From Trissonchulus latispiculum (lineage: Eukaryota; Nematoda; Enoplea; Enoplida; Ironidae): a stretch of DNA of 64,000 nt. Position 1 is the first letter of the stretch; every line of letters begins with the position of its first letter. A model generated the notes under the pieces. That model saw only the letters and a list, made by a program, of their open reading frames with translations, made no database searches and was not told where the DNA came from. Where the stretch lies: positions 1 to 64,000 of the forward strand of contig JASAND010030756.1 of NCBI GenBank assembly GCA_030248195.1. Reading direction: 5' to 3'. The position numbers and the translations under genes were made by a program. Positions 61,180 to 64,000 of the stretch are shown here, piece by piece.

Positions 61180-62115
61180 GTATATGTGTATATGTGTGTA
61201 CAGTGTGAGCGATGTCACGAACGATGTCATGGCGGGATACATGTATGTATATGTGTGTACAGTGTGAGCAATGTCACGAACGATGTCATGGCGGGATACA
61301 TGTATGTATATGTGTATATGTGTGTACAGTGTGAACGATGTCACGAACGATGTCATGGCGGGATACATGTATGTATATATGCATGTGTGTGTACAGTGTG
61401 AGCGATGTCACGAACGATGTCATGGCGGGATACATGTATGTATATGTGTATATGTGTGTACAGTGTGAATGATGTCACGAACGATGTCATGGCGGGATAC
61501 ATGTATGTATATATGTGTGTACAGTGTGAGCGATGTCACGAACGATGTCATGGCGGGATACATGTATGCATATGTGTGTACAGTGTGAATGATTTCACGA
61601 ACGGTGTCATGGCGGGATACATGTATGTATATGTGTGTACAGTGTGAGCGATGTCACGAACGATGTCATGGCGGGATACATGTATGTATATGTGTGTACA
61701 GTGTGAGCGATGTCACGAACGATGTCATGGCGGGATACATGTATGTATATATGTGTGTACAGTGTGAGCGATGTCACGAACGATGTCATGGCGGGATACA
61801 TGTATGTATATATGTGTGTACCGTGTGAGCGATTTAACGAACGATGTCTTTGCGGGATACATGTATGTATGTATATGTGTGTACAGTGTGAGCGATGTCA
61901 CGAACGATGTCATGGCGGGATACATGTATGTATATGTGTATATGTGTGTACAGTGTGAGCGATGTCACGAACGATGTCATGGCGCGATACATGTATGTAT
62001 ATGTGTATATGTGGGTACAGTTTGAGCGATGTCACGAACGATGTCATGGCGGGATACATGTATGTATATGTGTATATGTGTGTACAGTTTGAGCGATGTC
62101 ACGAACGATGTCTAG
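61180..62115. repeat. Minisatellite, about 15 units of 57-68 bp
   Basis: Each unit contains GCGATGTCACGAACGATGTC, then ATGGCGGGATACATGTATGT, then ATATGTGTGTACAGTGTGA. Length varies by insertion of TATGTGTA. Unit starts occur from about 61211 to 62092. The unit is free of stops in several frames, so it creates long artificial open frames on both strands; these are not genes. Single-base variants (units near 61588 and 61829) could trace expansion history. Confidence 0.95.
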
Positions 62116-62121
62116 GGGAAC

Positions 62122-62222
62122 CCATGTATATATATATGTATATATATGTATGTATATATGTATATATATATACATATATATATATATATACATGTATATA
62201 CATATATATATATATATATAAT
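62122..62222. repeat. (TA)n / (TATG)n microsatellite
   Basis: TATA-rich run directly after the last minisatellite unit and directly before the MADF exon. Confidence 0.95.
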
Positions 62223-62258
62223 TTCGTTTTGCCATCGCATGGATTATCTACCACAATA

Positions 62259-62427
62259 TCTGCTGATGACGAAGCGTGCAGTGGGGAAAATTTAGCTCAA
62301 GATGAAGCTTTGGTTGAAGCTGTACAGAAAAGAGAGTCTATTTATGATTTTCAAAATCCCCTCCATTGTAATTCTGATGCTATGAAAAATGCTTGGAAGG
62401 AAATTGGAGAAGAATTATGCAAGACTG
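62259..62427 (+). CDS. Partial MADF/Myb-SANT-like domain exon
   Basis: The open frame SADDEACSGENLAQDEALVE leads to LVEAVQKRESIYD, then DAMKNAWKEIGEELCKTG, and ends at a strong donor (G|GTAAGT). This is the first half of a MADF domain: (L)(I/V)EAVxxRxxLYD, then a spacer, then (K)xAWxEIxxxL. MADF proteins are sequence-specific or chromatin-linked DNA-binding factors, and some derive from transposons. The 5' limit is not defined: no ATG or good acceptor is visible, and the sequence runs back into the microsatellite. No second half (KxxWKxLRxxF) was found in 62428-64000, so the next exon is probably beyond the window or lost. The CAAGAGT element at 62443 is inserted just inside the intron. Confidence 0.55.
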
Positions 62428-62442
62428 GTAAGTCAGTAAACA

Positions 62443-63060
62443 CAAGAGTTAATAATAGCAAGAGTACGACACCGTACCCTTGCTAGTGTAATTGGCCTGT
62501 CATATGCTCGGAACATTAAGGCCGAAATCTCGGGGGGGGGGGTCACGGTTAACACAGTTAACCATGTGTTTATATGCGTTTGAACTAAAATGCTTCTGAT
62601 TGGCTAATCCCCTACCTTATGTCAAAATTACGTGTATAAGGTGACCCCCCCCCCGAGATCTCGGGGGGGGGGGGCTCAGCTTAACGTTGTTAAGCGCGTG
62701 TTTATATGCGTTTGAACTGAAATGCATTTGATTGGTTACTTAGCTATCGTAGCCCTCACCAGTGCATTTCTATAGCAGCAGCGAAGCAGCCAATCAAATG
62801 CATTTCAGTTCAAACGCATATAAGCACACGCTTAACAACATTAAGCTGAGCCCCCCGAGATCTCGGGGGGGTCACCTTATACACGTAATTTTGACATAAG
62901 GTAGGGGATTAGCCAATCAGAAGCATTTTAGTTCAAACGCATATAAACACATGGTTAACTGTGTTAACCGTGACCCCCCGACATTTCGGCCTTAATGTGC
63001 CGAGCATCTGACAGGCCAATTAAGAGTCCCGTGTCATACTCTTCCTATCATCTACTCTTG
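62443..63060. mobile_element. 618-bp CAAGAGT-family foldback element, perfect 7-bp TSD
   Basis: Left end CAAGAGTTAATAATAGCAAG; right end reverse-complemented CAAGAGTAGATGATAGGAAG. GTAAACA flanks both sides (62436-62442 and 63061-63067). The arms (to about 62735 and from about 62790) are almost exact reverse complements. Each arm holds two related units, both with a G-run, a GTTAA palindrome and TTTATATGCGTTTGAACTRA, giving an A-B-B'-A' order. It starts 15 bases after the MADF exon donor. Confidence 0.92.
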
Positions 63061-63150
63061 GTAAACATTACATTAGAAGTTTGGAGAAATGTTTCAATTT
63101 TCGTTTCAATTCGGTTTGTTTTTTGTTTCTGTTGCAAAAATTTCCGGGGG
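63006..63150. repeat. Direct duplication, copy 1 (partner 63488-63632)
   Basis: The right end of the CAAGAGT element plus about 80 bases of its flank is repeated nearly identically at 63488-63632. The two copies share CATCTGACAGGCCAATTA, GTGTCATACTCTTCCTATC and TTTCGTTTCAATTCGG. Copy 2 retains CACTAGGA after CCAATTA; copy 1 has lost it. Confidence 0.92.
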
Positions 63151-63487
63151 GGGGGGGAAAAAATTTCCTTTTTCCAGGAACAAAATATTTTTACAAGAAA
63201 ATTAATATTGTGTATGGAAAAGGTTAGTTCACTTGCCAATTGGAAAAAACTATATATATAAATATCCCGTGAGTGAAGCAAAGCATGGAGAATTTAGACA
63301 AGCACACGGGGGGTCTGGGGGGCAGAGCCCCCCAGAAGTTGAAGAATTTTTTGAAATTGGAGAAATATCTGCCATGCAAACTTTTGAAAAGATTAAATAA
63401 ATAAAATGGAGATGTATATACATGTATATATAGTAACTTACGAAGTGAAAAACTTGCAGTAAAATAGTATATATACAATAGTATATA

Positions 63488-63632
63488 CATCTGACAGGCC
63501 AATTACACTAGGAAGAGTCCCGTGTCATACTCTTCCTATCATCTACTCTTGGTAAACATTACATTAGAAGTTTGGAGAAATGTTTCAATTTTCGTTTCAA
63601 TTCGGTTTGTTTTTTGTTTCTGTTGCAAATTA
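63488..63632. repeat. Direct duplication, copy 2
   Basis: Same as 63006-63150. The CACTAGG word matches the left arm of the element (CTAGTG near 62483), so this copy keeps the older state. The 340 bases between the copies hold a G-run, a (TA) stretch and a GGGGGTCTGGGGGGCAGAGCC word. Confidence 0.9.
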
Positions 63633-64000
63633 TCACTGATGATGTAACTGCAGAGAATCTTCCTTGACATTGTATCTTGCGTTTAGTGTTGGAGAACGGC
63701 CGGACCATTTTTTCGTCTGCTGCAATAAGTTGAAGGCCAAATTTACAGAGGTCTAAAGATGGGTATAAGTTGGCCCTACAAGATTGTAACCAAAATTAGC
63801 TAGACAAAAGTAACAGAGTGAGTTTTCTAAATAATTTTCTTCGAAAAAGAAACCCTCACATTGACAGTACTGTTGGTTGTCCAAAATTTGGTTCGGTCGG
63901 GAGACGATCTACCAGGTGGGGCAGATTTCTTTTATCAAACCGTCCCGTGACTCCCCTTTCATGGTGTTGCCATAGGCTTTCCTAACTAAAGTCTGTATCA
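63633..64000. other. Right end, no gene recognised
   Basis: An acceptor-like TTGCGTTTAG (63691) precedes a short open stretch, but in the phase required by the MADF donor it stops after 14 codons and does not look like MADF. Otherwise nothing is seen. Confidence 0.4.

Noticed and set aside
61162..62025. Many overlapping Cys/His-rich open frames on both strands
   Set aside because: They are produced by the minisatellite unit, which lacks stops in several frames; same peptide repeated with no initiation context.
61180..62115. Regular repeats resembling a CRISPR array
   Set aside because: Units are contiguous and nearly identical with no unique spacers, in an intron-bearing eukaryotic genome.
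63691..63770. Possible second MADF exon
   Set aside because: In the phase required it stops after 14 codons and lacks the expected W/L pattern.

Overview
This is a gene-poor, repeat-rich stretch of an animal (metazoan, most likely invertebrate) nuclear genome. The identifiable genes are split by short GT-AG introns and encode animal-type proteins: the BRCT scaffold XRCC1, mitochondrial methylmalonyl-CoA mutase and mitochondrial ATP synthase subunit d. There are no bacterial operons. I cannot name the species. A possible amidated-neuropeptide precursor and a 2A-bearing LINE point to an invertebrate animal, but only weakly.

Layout. 1-3900: no recognised gene, AT-rich with degenerate repeats and one 0.5-kb-arm inverted repeat. 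3902-3976: probable last exon of an unidentified upstream gene. 4049-9853 (+): complete XRCC1 in 7 coding exons (621 aa). 11726-24579 (+): methylmalonyl-CoA mutase, 17 coding exons (738 aa recovered; only the N-terminal targeting exon is unresolved). Its intron at 14942-20152 holds a full-length 4.5-kb non-LTR retrotransposon on the opposite strand, with a 12-bp target-site duplication, a 2A-like motif, a PHD-like finger, endonuclease, reverse transcriptase and RNase H. 25036-28053: 3-kb DNA transposon without transposase. 28-34.3 kb: retroposon copies and a foldback element. 34348-34563 (+): small secreted-peptide candidate. 34761-36776: 2-kb hAT-like foldback. 37168-42282 (-): complete ATP synthase subunit d, 6 exons (182 aa). 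42.3-46.5 kb: nested G/C-run-rich MITEs. 46.5-54 kb: no gene recognised apart from one tRNA-like gene. 54.4-59.9 kb (-): decayed coding fragments (a C2HC zinc-finger exon, an unknown ORF, a membrane-protein remnant) and a Harbinger-like element. 59.9-64 kb: a G-rich foldback, a 15-copy minisatellite, a MADF-domain exon and a further foldback.

XRCC1 (nuclear single-strand-break repair) and the mutase (mitochondrial propionate catabolism) are same-strand neighbours with no evident functional link, and ATP synthase subunit d is on the other strand. The most novel signal is mobile: three elements (32018-33681, 59911-60634, 62443-63060) share ends beginning CAAGAGT, long inverted repeats enclosing opposed G-runs and C-runs, and 7-bp target-site duplications. 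A second family of four MITEs begins CATAGGT and has 8-bp duplications, three perfect and one 7/8. Neither family shows a transposase here. All coordinates and translations were read by eye; no search or folding program was run.
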